From contig NZ_JAJNKB010000005.1 in the NCBI RefSeq assembly GCF_021533195.1, positions 62,001 to 126,000 of the forward strand: a DNA stretch of 64,000 nt, read 5' to 3'. This document shows positions 28,806-39,400 of the stretch, one piece after another. Position numbers and translations under genes: made by a program. The notes beneath the pieces were generated by a model. It was not told the origin of the DNA, did not search any database, and saw only the letters and a list, made by a program, of their open reading frames with translations. Positions within the stretch are counted from its first letter, which is position 1, and each line of letters begins with the position of its first letter. The stretch is from Portibacter marinus (GTDB lineage Bacteria > Bacteroidota > Bacteroidia > Chitinophagales > Saprospiraceae).

Positions 28806-29778
28806 TAAATTTTTCCATTATTTCTTGCACTACCAATGCCTCTTGTACGCTGCAGGGATTGCATTCTTTATCATCTAAAAAGTAATCTACTACTTTTTGT
28901 ATCATCGGTTCTTGAATATGTCTGGGATTAATAAAATTAAAAGTTTGACTTCCTTTTGCATTGTCAAGAGTTACCTGGTCCCCGTAAAAGCTAAAGTGAA
29001 CTCTTCCTTCTGATCCGTAGATTATACAGTTGTCCTCTTTATTTTTTTCATAAATATTAAATGCCCATGTGCCAGAAAAATGTACACCGGACTTAAACTT
29101 AATCAGACCGGTTACCATGTCGTTGGCCTCATATGAACGGGATTGATTGGTTGCCAGCCCGCAAATCTCTTCAATGTCTCCAAAATAAAAGCACATCAAA
29201 TCCAATTGATGGGGTGCCAGATCATAAAAATATCCACCCCCCGAAATTTCAGGTACTATTCTCCAGTTTTCATCAGTATTAGCAATTAGATCAGAATGAA
29301 GGGGTTGGCGAATGTTTATTTCAACCAATCTCACCGTGCCAATGGCTTTTTCATCGAGAAGTTCTTTTACTTTTTGAAAGGCAGGCAGAGCTCTTCGATA
29401 ATGTGCCACACATAACTTCGCACGATGATCGTGCACCGCTTTATTCAGTAATTGGGCTTCGTGGATATTTAAAACCATTGGCTTTTCCAGATAGATCATT
29501 TTTCCGGCTTTCAAACTTTTGATGGCCAGCTCCAGATGTGAAGAAGGAGGAGTAGCGATATAGACTGCGTTAATCTCCTCATTTTCAAGGAGAAGATCAG
29601 CGTCAGAATAAGAATATGGCACCTGATGTCTCTTTGCAAATGAAGCAGCCTTATCAGCATTTCTTCTCATTACCGCCAGCAATTTTGAGTCTTTGATCTT
29701 GTTAAAAGCAGGTCCACTTTTTATCTCTGCTACGTCGCCACAACCGATGATGCCCCACCTTATTTTTTTCTTATCCAT
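28783..29778 (-). CDS. Gfo/Idh/MocA-family oxidoreductase
   Basis: An NAD(P)-dependent sugar or cyclitol dehydrogenase-type enzyme. The Rossmann N-terminus (IRWGIIGCGDVAE) is followed by AVYIATPPSSHLE and the signature YLEKPMVLN. The C-terminal alpha/beta domain has GGGYFYDLAPHQLDLM, where the His of the DxxxHxxD-type motif probably assists catalysis. At 331 residues it is standard length and is probably cytoplasmic. It is divergent from the lactonase gene 59 bp away, and an oxidoreductase plus lactonase is a sensible sugar-oxidation pair. The substrate is unknown. Confidence 0.9.
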   Translation of the reverse strand: MDKKKIRWGIIGCGDVAEIKSGPAFNKIKDSKLLAVMRRNADKAASFAKRHQVPYSYSDADLLLENEEINAVYIATPPSSHLELAIKSLKAGKMIYLEKPMVLNIHEAQLLNKAVHDHRAKLCVAHYRRALPAFQKVKELLDEKAIGTVRLVEINIRQPLHSDLIANTDENWRIVPEISGGGYFYDLAPHQLDLMCFYFGDIEEICGLATNQSRSYEANDMVTGLIKFKSGVHFSGTWAFNIYEKNKEDNCIIYGSEGRVHFSFYGDQVTLDNAKGSQTFNFINPRHIQEPMIQKVVDYFLDDKECNPCSVQEALVVQEIMEKFTRSYGAN

Positions 29779-29837
29779 TTTGAAGAGATGTGCTTAAAGT
29801 TAAGAAATACCCCAATTAATATGCTTAGTTTTAGTGG

Positions 29838-30953
29838 ATGTTAAGACCTTTCATCATTATATGGATTGCTTTATCTTGGATTGCTTGTGAAAAGTCCGCA
29901 TTTTCGACGATTTTCATTGGCTCTTATACAGATAACAGCATTGATACAGGACTGTTTGTTTACCATTTATATCACAAGACAGGGAAATTGGAACTTGTAA
30001 GTCAGGTAGATAGTCTGATCAATCCCTCTTTTCTGAAGACATCATCTGATGGTCGGTTTTTATATGCAATCACGGAAAGCAGATTAGAATCTCCCGGCTT
30101 CGTTTCATCGTATCGTCTTAATGAAAATCACCTGGAATTGATAAACCGTGTTTCGACGGGAGGGCGCAATCCGGTCCACATCGATATATCCCCGGATGGA
30201 AAATATCTTTCCGTATCCAATTACTCAGATCCAAGTCTGAGTTTTTACACCATAGATGGCGAGGGAAGACTATCGAATAATTTCCAATTTTTTGCTTTTA
30301 AGGACAGTAGCATTATTAAAGATCGTCAGGCTGAGGCACACATCCATTCATCAAATTTTTCAATCGATGGCGAATTCCTTTTTGCGCATGATCTGGGAGG
30401 GGATAAGATTCGCGCATTTCAGGTCAAGGACAGCCTAATCCTCAGGGAGGATTTAAATGTCAATATTTCACCAGGTTCCGGGCCGAGACACTTTACCTTT
30501 GACAGAGAAGGAAAATATGGATACTTGATCAATGAATTAGGAGGAAGAATTGATGTATTTGATTATTTTGCCAATGAAGGATTATTAACTTTAGTAAACA
30601 GCACTTTAACCTACGCTGACACGCTGGACATATATCGATCTGCAGACATTCACATTACGCCCAATAACCAATTTCTGGTTGTAAGCAATCGCGGTCCGGC
30701 AGAAAATACGATTGTGGTATATGAACGTTTGAATGGTAGTGAATTAAAGTTGATAGATCGAAAAGCCAGTGGCGGTGACTTTCCCAGAAACTTTGCCATT
30801 ACACCGAATGGAGAATACCTTATTGTTGCCAATAAAGAGAGTGGAAATGTGGTCGTCTTTCCCTTTAATCAGGAAATTGGACGAATCGGACCACCTATAT
30901 CAGAAGTCATCATTTCACAGGTTAGTTCGATTCAGATTCTAAATAGACCTTAA
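29838..30953 (+). CDS. Lipoprotein beta-propeller lactonase (6-phosphogluconolactonase/YbhE type)
   Basis: A seven-bladed propeller of the Lactonase (PF10282) family, which opens sugar lactones. The signal peptide ends in a lipobox (ALSWIAC), so it is a periplasm-facing lipoprotein, and a cytoplasmic 6-phosphogluconolactonase role is unlikely. Repeated blade patterns are visible: IFIGSYTDN, NPVHIDISPDGKYL, GSGPRHFTFDREGKYGY, and FPRNFAITPNGEYLIVANKES. Its last 32 bp overlap the end of the convergent DUF6250 gene, the terminal gene of the polysaccharide locus. The lactone acted on is unknown. Confidence 0.88.
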   Translation: MLRPFIIIWIALSWIACEKSAFSTIFIGSYTDNSIDTGLFVYHLYHKTGKLELVSQVDSLINPSFLKTSSDGRFLYAITESRLESPGFVSSYRLNENHLELINRVSTGGRNPVHIDISPDGKYLSVSNYSDPSLSFYTIDGEGRLSNNFQFFAFKDSSIIKDRQAEAHIHSSNFSIDGEFLFAHDLGGDKIRAFQVKDSLILREDLNVNISPGSGPRHFTFDREGKYGYLINELGGRIDVFDYFANEGLLTLVNSTLTYADTLDIYRSADIHITPNNQFLVVSNRGPAENTIVVYERLNGSELKLIDRKASGGDFPRNFAITPNGEYLIVANKESGNVVVFPFNQEIGRIGPPISEVIISQVSSIQILNRP

Positions 30954-31614
30954 AGTTATCTATGATCATGTGATTACGGGTGGTTCTAAAACCGAAATAT
31001 CCCCTATGATAAGGTGTGGAATCACGAAACTCGTAAATCAATTGGTCATTTCTGAAATACTTGGAGATACCGTGAGCTACTTCTATTTTAATGTGATTGG
31101 TTGTATTGGCTTTCAAAAGGTAGGTGCTATCGGTTAAATCATGTTCCGGTAATAATGGCTTTGCGCCTGTTCCATGATACCTTCGAAACCTGGTTCTGCT
31201 ATTGTCATGTCCACCTTGACCGACATAATACAATTGAAGGGTGTCATAATATTTAAAAATGCCATTTCTGAAGGTAGACTTTGCGAAAAAATCATCAGGA
31301 TTATTGGGGTCCAAGGCAAGCCAAAAGCAGTTCAGGTCAGAAACCCTATCATTGGCACCGCCCGCATCCACTAATTTAGCCTCATATTTGATTCTAAGAG
31401 GAGCCGTCAATTTTTCATGGAACCAAATGGTCACTCCTTTATAGGTATCGATATTTAGTTGCCCATTTACTAATTGAACCGTAGAGTTATCTCCTTCTAC
31501 AACCCATTGACTTAAATCGCCGGAAAACAGATCGATGTAATCCGGTTCCACTTCTAATTTTGTATGGCAACCTATCAAAATAAATATGCAGCAGATGTAA
31601 CTATATCTCTTCAC
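30922..31614 (-). CDS. DUF6250-type lipoprotein, last gene of the polysaccharide locus
   Basis: A secreted beta-sandwich protein. GTG 31614 is the best start, because a lipoprotein signal (YSYICCIFILIGC) begins immediately and the longer frame reads into the sulfatase gene. The domain opens DLFSGDLSQWVVEGD and contains DLNCFWLALDPNNPDDF and RGYFGFRTTRNHMIIDNFKVY. This fits the DUF6250/concanavalin-like group found beside polysaccharide-degrading enzymes, with a probable glycan-binding or hydrolase role. It overlaps the sulfatase stop by 14 bp, so it is translationally coupled. The function is unproven. Confidence 0.72.
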   Translation of the reverse strand: MKRYSYICCIFILIGCHTKLEVEPDYIDLFSGDLSQWVVEGDNSTVQLVNGQLNIDTYKGVTIWFHEKLTAPLRIKYEAKLVDAGGANDRVSDLNCFWLALDPNNPDDFFAKSTFRNGIFKYYDTLQLYYVGQGGHDNSRTRFRRYHGTGAKPLLPEHDLTDSTYLLKANTTNHIKIEVAHGISKYFRNDQLIYEFRDSTPYHRGYFGFRTTRNHMIIDNFKVYLESESN

Positions 31615-33028
31615 TGTCCATTTTCCAATTTGTAAAGTAGTCTTTCCCACGATTAGCCATCATAATGGAACTTAGAGAATCTATCACACTTTGATATTGT
31701 GGCTCATCCACAATATTATCGCTTTCCTCTGGATCCGTGTTGTGATCATATAGCATACGGGAGATCAAACTGTCTTCGTCTGTCCTGAATTCGGTATAGG
31801 CATATTGTTGGGTTCTAATGGTTAAGCCATCCTGCCACTTTGAAATGGCAAAATTTTCTGCGCCTTGGTCAGGATTTTCTAAAATCGGAGCCAGGCTCTT
31901 TCCTTCTGCGGTCCGGGGAATTTTTAAACCTACCAGGTCCACGATGGTGGGGTAAATATCTATGAATTCGGCAATAGATTGAGTTTTGACACCTTGAAGA
32001 CCACCTGGAACGGAGATAAGCAATGGGGCATGTAATGAAGTATTGAAATTACAGTGTTTGTTCCAAAGTCCGTGTTCCCCTAGCTGCCAGCCATGATCTC
32101 CCCACAGAACAATAATAGTAGTCTTACGCAAATCCAGTTCATCGAGCTTTTCAAGAATATGACCAATCAAGGCATCCGTGTAGCTTATTGCAGCATGATA
32201 ACCATGCTGAAGCGTTACAGAAAGACTATCACTGACAAAACCTTCCTGAGGTATACCGTGGTAATTTCTTAATTCTCCTGAATTGTGAAATGCCTTTCTC
32301 GGTGCATTTGCTGGCCAGAATTCCTGCCGTGAGGGTTCAAAATCTGATCTATCATATAGATCCCAGTATTTAGCAGGCGCATTAAACGGAAGGTGAGGTT
32401 TGACAAATCCTGTGGCGAGAAAGAAAGGCTGACCAGAATCTTTCAACTGCTCTAAATCTTTGATCGTTTTGAGCATCAGTTTGCCGTCCCGATAAACTGT
32501 ATCGTGAACTTCAGCTCTCTCATATGCCGGTCCTCGTTGGTCGCCACTGTCCAAAGAGTCGTTTTCAGGAATTTGATAATCTCTCCAATTACCGTCCGAT
32601 TGTAATCGCCAGTTGTCATCCCATCCTGCCGCCCGGTCATTCAAGTTGTGAAATATTTTTCCGTTTGAAATGGTATGATATCCGTTTGCCTTCAGATATT
32701 CATTGATGGCGATGGCATCAGGTACTTGTTCCTGACTAATTGCTTTATGGGTAAGGAAGCGATATCTGGTAGGCCGAGTGCTGGTCAGTAAACTTGCTCG
32801 AGATGCTCCACAGGTGGGCACGCTGCAAAATGCCTTTGCAAACAGAACGCTTTCAGAAGCAAGATGATCAATGTTGGGTGTTTTTACAAGAGGATCACCA
32901 TAAGCTCCAATGGTTGGACGCAAATCATCTACGGCAATCATTAAAATATTTAGCGGCTTATCCTCACTGGAAGATTCATTTTGACATGCATAAAAAGCAA
33001 AGGCGATTAATAAGTAATAATATTTCAT
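31601..33028 (-). CDS. Lipoprotein sulfatase, S1 family (iduronate-2-sulfatase-like)
   Basis: A formylglycine sulfatase that removes sulfate esters from glycans. The lipoprotein signal has the lipobox FYAC. The metal-binding AVDDLRP is near residue 34. The maturation motif is Cys73-Gly-Ala-Ser-Arg (CxASR). The second metal site is LWGDHGWQLGEHGLWNK. The sequence around DDLRPTIGAYG and GFVKPHLPF resembles the S1_7 or iduronate-2-sulfatase group. It starts inside the stop of the toroid gene (ATGA) and overlaps the DUF6250 gene. In an ulvan context it would desulfate rhamnose-3-sulfate oligosaccharides; that substrate is inferred. Confidence 0.9.
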   Translation of the reverse strand: MKYYYLLIAFAFYACQNESSSEDKPLNILMIAVDDLRPTIGAYGDPLVKTPNIDHLASESVLFAKAFCSVPTCGASRASLLTSTRPTRYRFLTHKAISQEQVPDAIAINEYLKANGYHTISNGKIFHNLNDRAAGWDDNWRLQSDGNWRDYQIPENDSLDSGDQRGPAYERAEVHDTVYRDGKLMLKTIKDLEQLKDSGQPFFLATGFVKPHLPFNAPAKYWDLYDRSDFEPSRQEFWPANAPRKAFHNSGELRNYHGIPQEGFVSDSLSVTLQHGYHAAISYTDALIGHILEKLDELDLRKTTIIVLWGDHGWQLGEHGLWNKHCNFNTSLHAPLLISVPGGLQGVKTQSIAEFIDIYPTIVDLVGLKIPRTAEGKSLAPILENPDQGAENFAISKWQDGLTIRTQQYAYTEFRTDEDSLISRMLYDHNTDPEESDNIVDEPQYQSVIDSLSSIMMANRGKDYFTNWKMDSEEI

Positions 33029-34908
33029 TTTACAGTCAGTTTTACGGTCAATAATTGTCCTTTAGGAATATCTATAGAAATGGGAATGACCTCTATTCCG
33101 GGTACCATATTGAAAATTCTCCTTCCCTCCGTTTCCTTGATGGTCAGAGGAAGAGTAGACTCTAAATTTACCTTCGCATCAGATTTGTATAGCGTCAATT
33201 GGCGGTTTTCTAGTTCAAACTCTTCATAAGATGGTGAAACCAGTGGAAACACAAACCGACTTTCGTAATATGATGGTGGTATTTCAAAGATGACTTCATT
33301 TTTTCTTATGTAATAGTGAATTTCACTACTTTTACCATAGATAGGGGTGCGATTTGCATCTCTTAAGCTGGTATGGACATAAAAAGCCATTTCATCCAAC
33401 GTTTCTTCTGTTCGTACCGTGGCATCCATGTCGTATAGATTGGTATACCATATGCCTTCTCGAGTGACTTCAAGTCTTGGAGTGGTAGCAAATTCTTCAC
33501 CAGGCTGAGGTTGTTGATTGTTTTTCTCGGCTAACTTATACTTGGCCATACTAGCTGCTAGCAGTAGACCAACCTTTTCGTGAAAAAGCACGGACATTGC
33601 ACCTCCTGTCGCCTGGTTAGATCCTTTGGTTTTAAATTCATTGTCGTAAGTAGAAATTGTTGCCGTCCACTCGTCCTTATTAGCAATCCAAACATCGATG
33701 TCTTTAAAGTGCTGCAAGCCATTTTCGGCCTGTCGTGGGACTTTATTACTAAGGTTGATGCTTGAAAGTTTTTTCGTATTATCAAGCACAAATGCGAGTG
33801 ATTTGGCATGGGCGAAAGTATGGTGAACACAGGGCTTGACACCATGTGACTGATAGTGCGGTCCACCGGCGAGCAGTCCATCAACTGTGCATTCTTTCAA
33901 CAATTTAGTGTTAAGAAAAGCTGCCGTGCCCAAAGCAGGATTACGATCAGCCATAGATGCAAAGGCAGGTTGGCAACCATCTGTAGTTCTGGAGCCCCAG
34001 TAACTCCATTTGTTTTGTCGGGTTCCCCAGCTGTTGTCCCAGGCTCCGTCCGGGAGAAGAAATTCAAGATGCTGTTCCAACACAGTTTGAAGGACATTCA
34101 ATAAGGAATGGTTCTGTGTTTCCATAGCATAAAGGACGGCACCATTCAAGGTCTCCTCCACATTGTATCCTAAATCGACAGGCAGAAGTCCTTTGGCACT
34201 GCGCTTATCTGCAGGGCTGTCTTCGCCATAAATCAAGCTGTCGTTAGGCGTAATCCAATTTGGAATTTCAATAGCCATTTCTTTTGCTTTGGCTATGTAA
34301 TCTTCTCTATTGAGTTGTTCTCCGAGCAGGTGAAGTGCATAAATGGAAGTGATTCCATAATTGATGTGGCTAAAGCCCATATAAAACTGATCGTAAATGT
34401 ATTCACCTGCTTTTCCGAGTCGATCCATCCATTCAATACGCTTCTCTTCAGTCAATAGATGTCCATGATACTTTAATGCTTCCCCCAGGGCTATGGCACC
34501 AAATACTGATATGCCCTTCCATGATTTAGGATCTGGAATAACAGTCCAACTTCCATCTGGCATGCTTACATTTTTTGACCAGTTCATGACGTCGATGGCT
34601 GCCTTGAGATATTTTTCATCCCCGGTTTGATCAGCCATATACATAAACGGGTACACTGCATCCATGCAACGACCATGTATTTTATTGCAGGCAGGGCAAT
34701 TTAGGGCGCCATGTATGGATGGGTCATCGGGATGATCTATTTGCAACTCAAGCATCGCATCACACCATGTTGTAAGTAGCTCTTCTGTCAAGTTTATGAA
34801 GTCTTGATCCTTAAGCTGGTTGCCTAATTCTTTGGTACTTGATTTTTCTGTCCAGTTAAAGCTCCCAAAGCTTAGAATGAAAAAGAAAAGGACTATCTGC
34901 CAGCGCAT
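33025..34908 (-). CDS. (alpha/alpha)-toroid plus beta-sandwich protein, candidate polysaccharide lyase or dehydratase
   Basis: A 627-residue secreted protein with an N-terminal signal (WQIVLFFFILSFGSF). Residues of about 40-390 are helical repeats like the toroids of lyases and uronyl hydrolases, with blocks NCPACNKIHGRCMDAVYPF, NYGITSIYALHLLG, NVEETLNGAVLYA, WGSRTTDGCQPAF and CVHHTFAHAKSL (a His pair). The rest is a beta-sandwich, as in heparinase II/III-like lyases. I cannot name a family with confidence. Position between L-rhamnose mutarotase and a sulfatase suggests action on unsaturated or terminal uronates. The oligosaccharide dehydratase reported from the ulvan degrader Formosa agariphila is one possible relative (recalled, not checked). 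Confidence 0.65.
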   Translation of the reverse strand: MRWQIVLFFFILSFGSFNWTEKSSTKELGNQLKDQDFINLTEELLTTWCDAMLELQIDHPDDPSIHGALNCPACNKIHGRCMDAVYPFMYMADQTGDEKYLKAAIDVMNWSKNVSMPDGSWTVIPDPKSWKGISVFGAIALGEALKYHGHLLTEEKRIEWMDRLGKAGEYIYDQFYMGFSHINYGITSIYALHLLGEQLNREDYIAKAKEMAIEIPNWITPNDSLIYGEDSPADKRSAKGLLPVDLGYNVEETLNGAVLYAMETQNHSLLNVLQTVLEQHLEFLLPDGAWDNSWGTRQNKWSYWGSRTTDGCQPAFASMADRNPALGTAAFLNTKLLKECTVDGLLAGGPHYQSHGVKPCVHHTFAHAKSLAFVLDNTKKLSSINLSNKVPRQAENGLQHFKDIDVWIANKDEWTATISTYDNEFKTKGSNQATGGAMSVLFHEKVGLLLAASMAKYKLAEKNNQQPQPGEEFATTPRLEVTREGIWYTNLYDMDATVRTEETLDEMAFYVHTSLRDANRTPIYGKSSEIHYYIRKNEVIFEIPPSYYESRFVFPLVSPSYEEFELENRQLTLYKSDAKVNLESTLPLTIKETEGRRIFNMVPGIEVIPISIDIPKGQLLTVKLTVK

Positions 34909-34916
34909 GAGCTTTT

Positions 34917-35231
34917 TTATTTAAGGTAGAAGACCTCTTTTAAAGGTTTGGTCACGGGAGAGTGATCATCATTGGTCTCCATGATGTCTGCCATATGTTT
35001 CCACCATTTTTGGATGATTTTTTCTGCAGCAAGATCCTGTGATCCTTTCTCTCCATCGATCTTTTGATAGGCAAATAAGGTGTGGGTTTCTTTATCCAGG
35101 AATATTGAATATTCAGAGATGCCCGAATTCTTTAATAGGGTGACCAATTCCGGCCATAAAACTTTATGCCTTTCTTCATACTTAGTTGCACATCCTGGCT
35201 TTAAGGTCATTTTAAATGCTACTCTTTTCAT
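34917..35231 (-). CDS. rhaM: L-rhamnose mutarotase
   Basis: Interconverts alpha and beta anomers of L-rhamnose in the cytoplasm. The 104-residue RhaM/YiiL sequence is typical: RVAFKMTLKPGCATKYEERH, WPELVTLLKNSGISEYSIF, LFAYQKIDG and WWKHMADIM, with the catalytic His in the ERH block. It lies 8 bp before the toroid gene and 67 bp after GH105 within the polysaccharide operon. It is the strongest single indicator that free L-rhamnose is a product of the locus. Confidence 0.95.
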   Translation of the reverse strand: MKRVAFKMTLKPGCATKYEERHKVLWPELVTLLKNSGISEYSIFLDKETHTLFAYQKIDGEKGSQDLAAEKIIQKWWKHMADIMETNDDHSPVTKPLKEVFYLK

Positions 35232-35237
35232 TTTAAT

Positions 35238-35297
35238 TTATTCTGAAACCAGTCTTTGCTTTAGATCTACCAAATATTGATCAAAATTGTAGTCCAT
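35238..35297 (-). other. 19-codon mini-ORF between GH105 and rhaM
   Basis: ATG 35297 begins 1 nt after the GH105 stop codon and TAA ends at 35238, 6 nt before the rhaM ATG. The peptide (MDYNFDQYLVDLKQRLVSE) reads as plausible protein. It fills the one real gap in the coupled part of the operon, so it may be a translational bridge into rhaM or the stub of a lost gene. Confidence 0.3.
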
Positions 35298-35298
35298 T

Positions 35299-36402
35299 CT
35301 ACAACTTTAATATTTCACTACCGGCAAGCAGAAATGCTCCTGTTCCATAGTTTTGCCAACTGTCTGCAGATGCAGGGTCTGGTGATGCCCCTATGTTTTG
35401 AACCCATCCTACTTTTCCACTAGGTTGTTGGCAATCTTCCAAAGCCACCCAGGCCTTTTTGACTGTTTCTTCATAGTTTTTGCGATCAAGAATGCCATTA
35501 TTGATTCCCCATGTCAATGCGAAGGTATAAAAACCACTGCCGCTAACCTCTCCATGGTTCCAGGACTCAGGTGATAAAAGGCTGGATCTCCACAAACCGT
35601 CAGCCGGTTGTAATTCTTTAATCCTTTCGGCCATGGTCTTATAGAGGTCCTCATAAAAATTATAATGCTCCCAGTCTTTAGGTAATTCGCTGAGTATCAA
35701 AGCAAGCCCTCCCAGGACCCATCCGTTACCTCTGGACCAAAAGATTTTTTCACCATTTTCTTCTTTCAGATCATCTTCTGATCCTGTCCACTGAAAGCGT
35801 GTATCTCTAGCGAACAATTTCTCTTCCTGATCAAACAGTAAATTGTAGGTCTCCATGTAATACTCATGCATTTGATTGAGTATTTCTTTATTTCCCGTCA
35901 GATTGGAATATTTGACAAGGACCGGTGGCGCCATGAACAATGCATCACACCACCACCACAGTATTTTTTTCTCAGACATTGGATCCGTACCATCCTTCCA
36001 GGCATGTGGCTTATAGAGATGATCCATAATCCAGACAGAAGTAGGTTCAAGGTCGACAACATCCGGTTGAAGTGCATTCAGATATAGATATGAATAAGAA
36101 ATAGCGACGTCATCAGCATGATAAAATCGTTCCCATGTCTCCCAATCGTTTCTTTCTCCCATATCTTTTATGGCTTTAAGAAAAATTGGATTACCAGTAG
36201 ATTCATGCGCCCTTGCAACACCGGTATAGTAGGCTCCGTTTGTCCAGTCTGTAGGGTCCTTGGCAAAAATTGGATTGGCCTCTTGCCATTTTAGAGCCTC
36301 CACCATAGCATTCTCAACATTTTGATCATCGATCTTGATTTTGCTCGCTCCACAAGATGTCAAGATGACGGCCCATCCTACGAATAATATGAATCTTATC
36401 AT
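35299..36402 (-). CDS. GH105 unsaturated uronyl hydrolase lipoprotein
   Basis: Removes 4,5-unsaturated glucuronyl or galacturonyl residues, usually linked to rhamnose, from lyase-generated oligosaccharides. The lipobox is LTSCG. The (alpha/alpha)6 GH88/GH105 domain shows [28 protein letters not shown] (catalytic Asp), [13 protein letters not shown], and [15 protein letters not shown]. Its ATG overlaps the stop of the GH43-GH3 gene. It is probably anchored facing the periplasm, acting after the beta-propeller lyase of the same operon. Confidence 0.93.
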   Translation of the reverse strand: MIRFILFVGWAVILTSCGASKIKIDDQNVENAMVEALKWQEANPIFAKDPTDWTNGAYYTGVARAHESTGNPIFLKAIKDMGERNDWETWERFYHADDVAISYSYLYLNALQPDVVDLEPTSVWIMDHLYKPHAWKDGTDPMSEKKILWWWCDALFMAPPVLVKYSNLTGNKEILNQMHEYYMETYNLLFDQEEKLFARDTRFQWTGSEDDLKEENGEKIFWSRGNGWVLGGLALILSELPKDWEHYNFYEDLYKTMAERIKELQPADGLWRSSLLSPESWNHGEVSGSGFYTFALTWGINNGILDRKNYEETVKKAWVALEDCQQPSGKVGWVQNIGASPDPASADSWQNYGTGAFLLAGSEILKL

Positions 36403-39400
36403 TTTACTAATTTAAATTGTTGAATTAATCCTTCTTGTGAAGAAGGTCCTACCTGCACCGTGTAGTCACCAGGTTCCAGAATTTTTTTCATACTGATTCC
36501 GGTGAATTTAAGCATTTCAGGCTGAATTTGGAAAGTGATTTTTTTGGTTTCCCCAGGTTTGAGACTTACCTTATCAAAAGCCTTTAGCTCTTTATCTGGT
36601 CTAAGAACACTGCCTATTTCATCCTTTACATACATTTGGACCACCTCTCTGGCCTCCATAGTTCCAGTATTGGTTACTTCCACCGTTACCTGAATAAACC
36701 CATCAGGGTCAAGGGTTTCACTAGATAAATTTAAATTTGAATACTTAAATTCACTGTAACTAAGACCAAATCCAAAAGGGTAGAGCGGTCCCTGATCCAG
36801 AAATAAATATTCTTTTTTACGATTGATTTCCTTGGAGCTGTAATGAAAGGGAAGCTGACCTATATTTCTGGGAACCGTTACCGGAAGTTTGCCTGAAGGA
36901 CTGACTTCGCCGAATACCAGCCTGGCAATGGATTCATCTCCAAATTCACTGAGGTCCCAACAGTCCAAAATGGCATCTGCATGTTTTGAAATCTCATTAA
37001 TAGCGAGGGTTCGTCGATGTTTAAGAATGACAATCACAGGCTTTCCTAGATTTTTCACACGTCTGATCAATTCATCTTGTTTTCCTAATGGTTCAATTGT
37101 ACCTCGATCACCAAGGGCATTATTGAAAAAAGCCTCTTTTGACGTGTGTTCATCACCACCCAGATAAAGCACTACCACATCTGCTTCGGCTGCCATGGAA
37201 ACCAAGCTTGCTAACTCTTCTTCAGTCGTTTGTAAAAGTTGAGGAACACTTCGGTTTTCATCGGTAAGCCGGAATCCTTGTTTTGATATGATTTCAGTCT
37301 CCTTTCCAGCAATTCTTCGCCATGCTTCTGCTGTGTCTTCATCCAAAATTGGTCCCAGTAGAGCAATTTTTTTCGCTGAATGGGGTGCCAATGGCAGGAT
37401 TGCATTTTCATTTTTAAGTAAAATGATGGATTCTAAGTCAGCCTCCTTGGCCAATGCAAGGGCTTTTTCTGTGCGAACCCCGTTTCGGGTATGTTCTAAA
37501 TCGATGTATGGATTTTCGAATAAGCTCAGGATAAATTTTGTTCTCAATACATTTCCGGCTGCCTGATCTATATATGTGATTAATTCAGGGTCTCGTTTTG
37601 CCATTTCAGGCAGTAAAATATAAGCTTCATCGCTGTATAGATCTACGTCCATTCCGGCTTTCAGACCTAATAGAGCCGCTTGTTCTGCCGACTCGGCAAC
37701 ATTCATAAAGAAATAGAGCCTTGCGATATCATTGGCATCCGAAACTGTATAACCTTTGAATCTCCACTGATCACGTAGTACTTCTCTTAGTAACCAGGGA
37801 TTCGCATGGCTGGCAATTCCATTCAGATCGCCGTGAGAAGCCATGATTCCCAATGCTCTGGCTTCTTTTACAGCTGCTTCGAAAGGAGGAAATATTTCAT
37901 CGATCAGTGTTCTGGGTGAAATCTCTATAGCGGCAAAATTGGTTCCACCCAAAACTTGTCCATAGCCTGCAAAATGTTTTGCAACTGCGCCAATATGCGT
38001 TACCTCTCCCAGACCTTCGTAATCTCCCTGCACTCCTTTGATGGCACTCGTCACCATCTGCCTCACCAAATAAGTATCTTCGCCAAAAGCTTCACTCATT
38101 CTACCAAACCTGGGATCTCTGACAATATCTGCTTCAGGAGAATGACACATATGCATTCCTCTTAATCTCGCTTCCCGGCCTACCACATCCCATTCTCGTT
38201 TGACCAACTCTGGATTCCACGATGCAGCAAATGTAATCGGCCTTCCAAAGACAGTGCAACCTTCTGCATCCACGCCATTGTAGGATTCTGTTACAAACAG
38301 TGCAGGTATTCCCCATCGATTATTTTCAATGATGTATTTCTGCAACTCATTATTCAGTTTGGCCGCTCGAACCGGGCTGATGTGTTCTCCCGGATTCTTA
38401 ATACCAGCAATACCATATGCTAGCCTGGAAATGACGTCCTGTGATAGCTTCATTTTATCATCATCTCCCATCTCCACACCTTTATTGGCATGAAAAATTC
38501 TCATTTGGGCAACCTTTTCTTCTACAGACATTTTCGAAAGCAGATCTTCAACTCTCTTTTCAATGGGCAAAGAAGGATCCTGATAATCATCTGATCCTGC
38601 AAATTTGAGAAAATCGATGGTCAGTGGGAGTCCACTTTTTTTCTTGATTTTGATGTCAATGTTGCCTTCCTGTGAATTCAGATTTAAAGGAATTTCGATC
38701 ATTCTTTCTTCCTGGTCCAACTTAAAACTTAAGTGTCCAATCTCCTGTTCCTGCTTACTTTTATCGACTATGCTAATGTCGTAGTCGCCGTTTCCACTGA
38801 CTTTGATTCTCACTTTGTCAAGCCATTCTAATTCTTTCACATTTTGGAAGAAAAGTTGGCTTTCCTTTGCTGTTTGGGTGACTGCAAACCCCTTTTGCCA
38901 CTCTTTCTTTTTCAGGTTTTCTGCTGCAAAGTATTCCTCTGCTTCAATGGTATCCGTAGCGCAATATTGACCTACACCCAATCTATCAACCCTGATAGGT
39001 GCAATTTGTCCATTGTCCTTATATTGGACATAACTGATAAAGGCATCTCTAAACCACCGATTTCCGGTTTGACTGATATCACAATAAACGAAATAGGTCT
39101 GGTTATGCCATTCGAAAAATGATCCATGACGCCCCTGCCGGAAACCATTAGGCCAGGTAGGTTGATCATAACCGTATGCAAAACTTTCCGGTTGCAGAAT
39201 GGCATCTTGATATTTATACGGACCATAGAGATGATCAGAGGTAGCATAGAAACAACCCCAGGACAAATAGTATTTACCTTCGTGCTGATGTAAAAATGGT
39301 TTATCATCAGTCGGCATTTTTTTATTGTTTCCGTCCAGATTATATGGACCTCTGGGATTAATGATATCTATTTTACGAGGAGCCTCCGCAAGACTAATCA

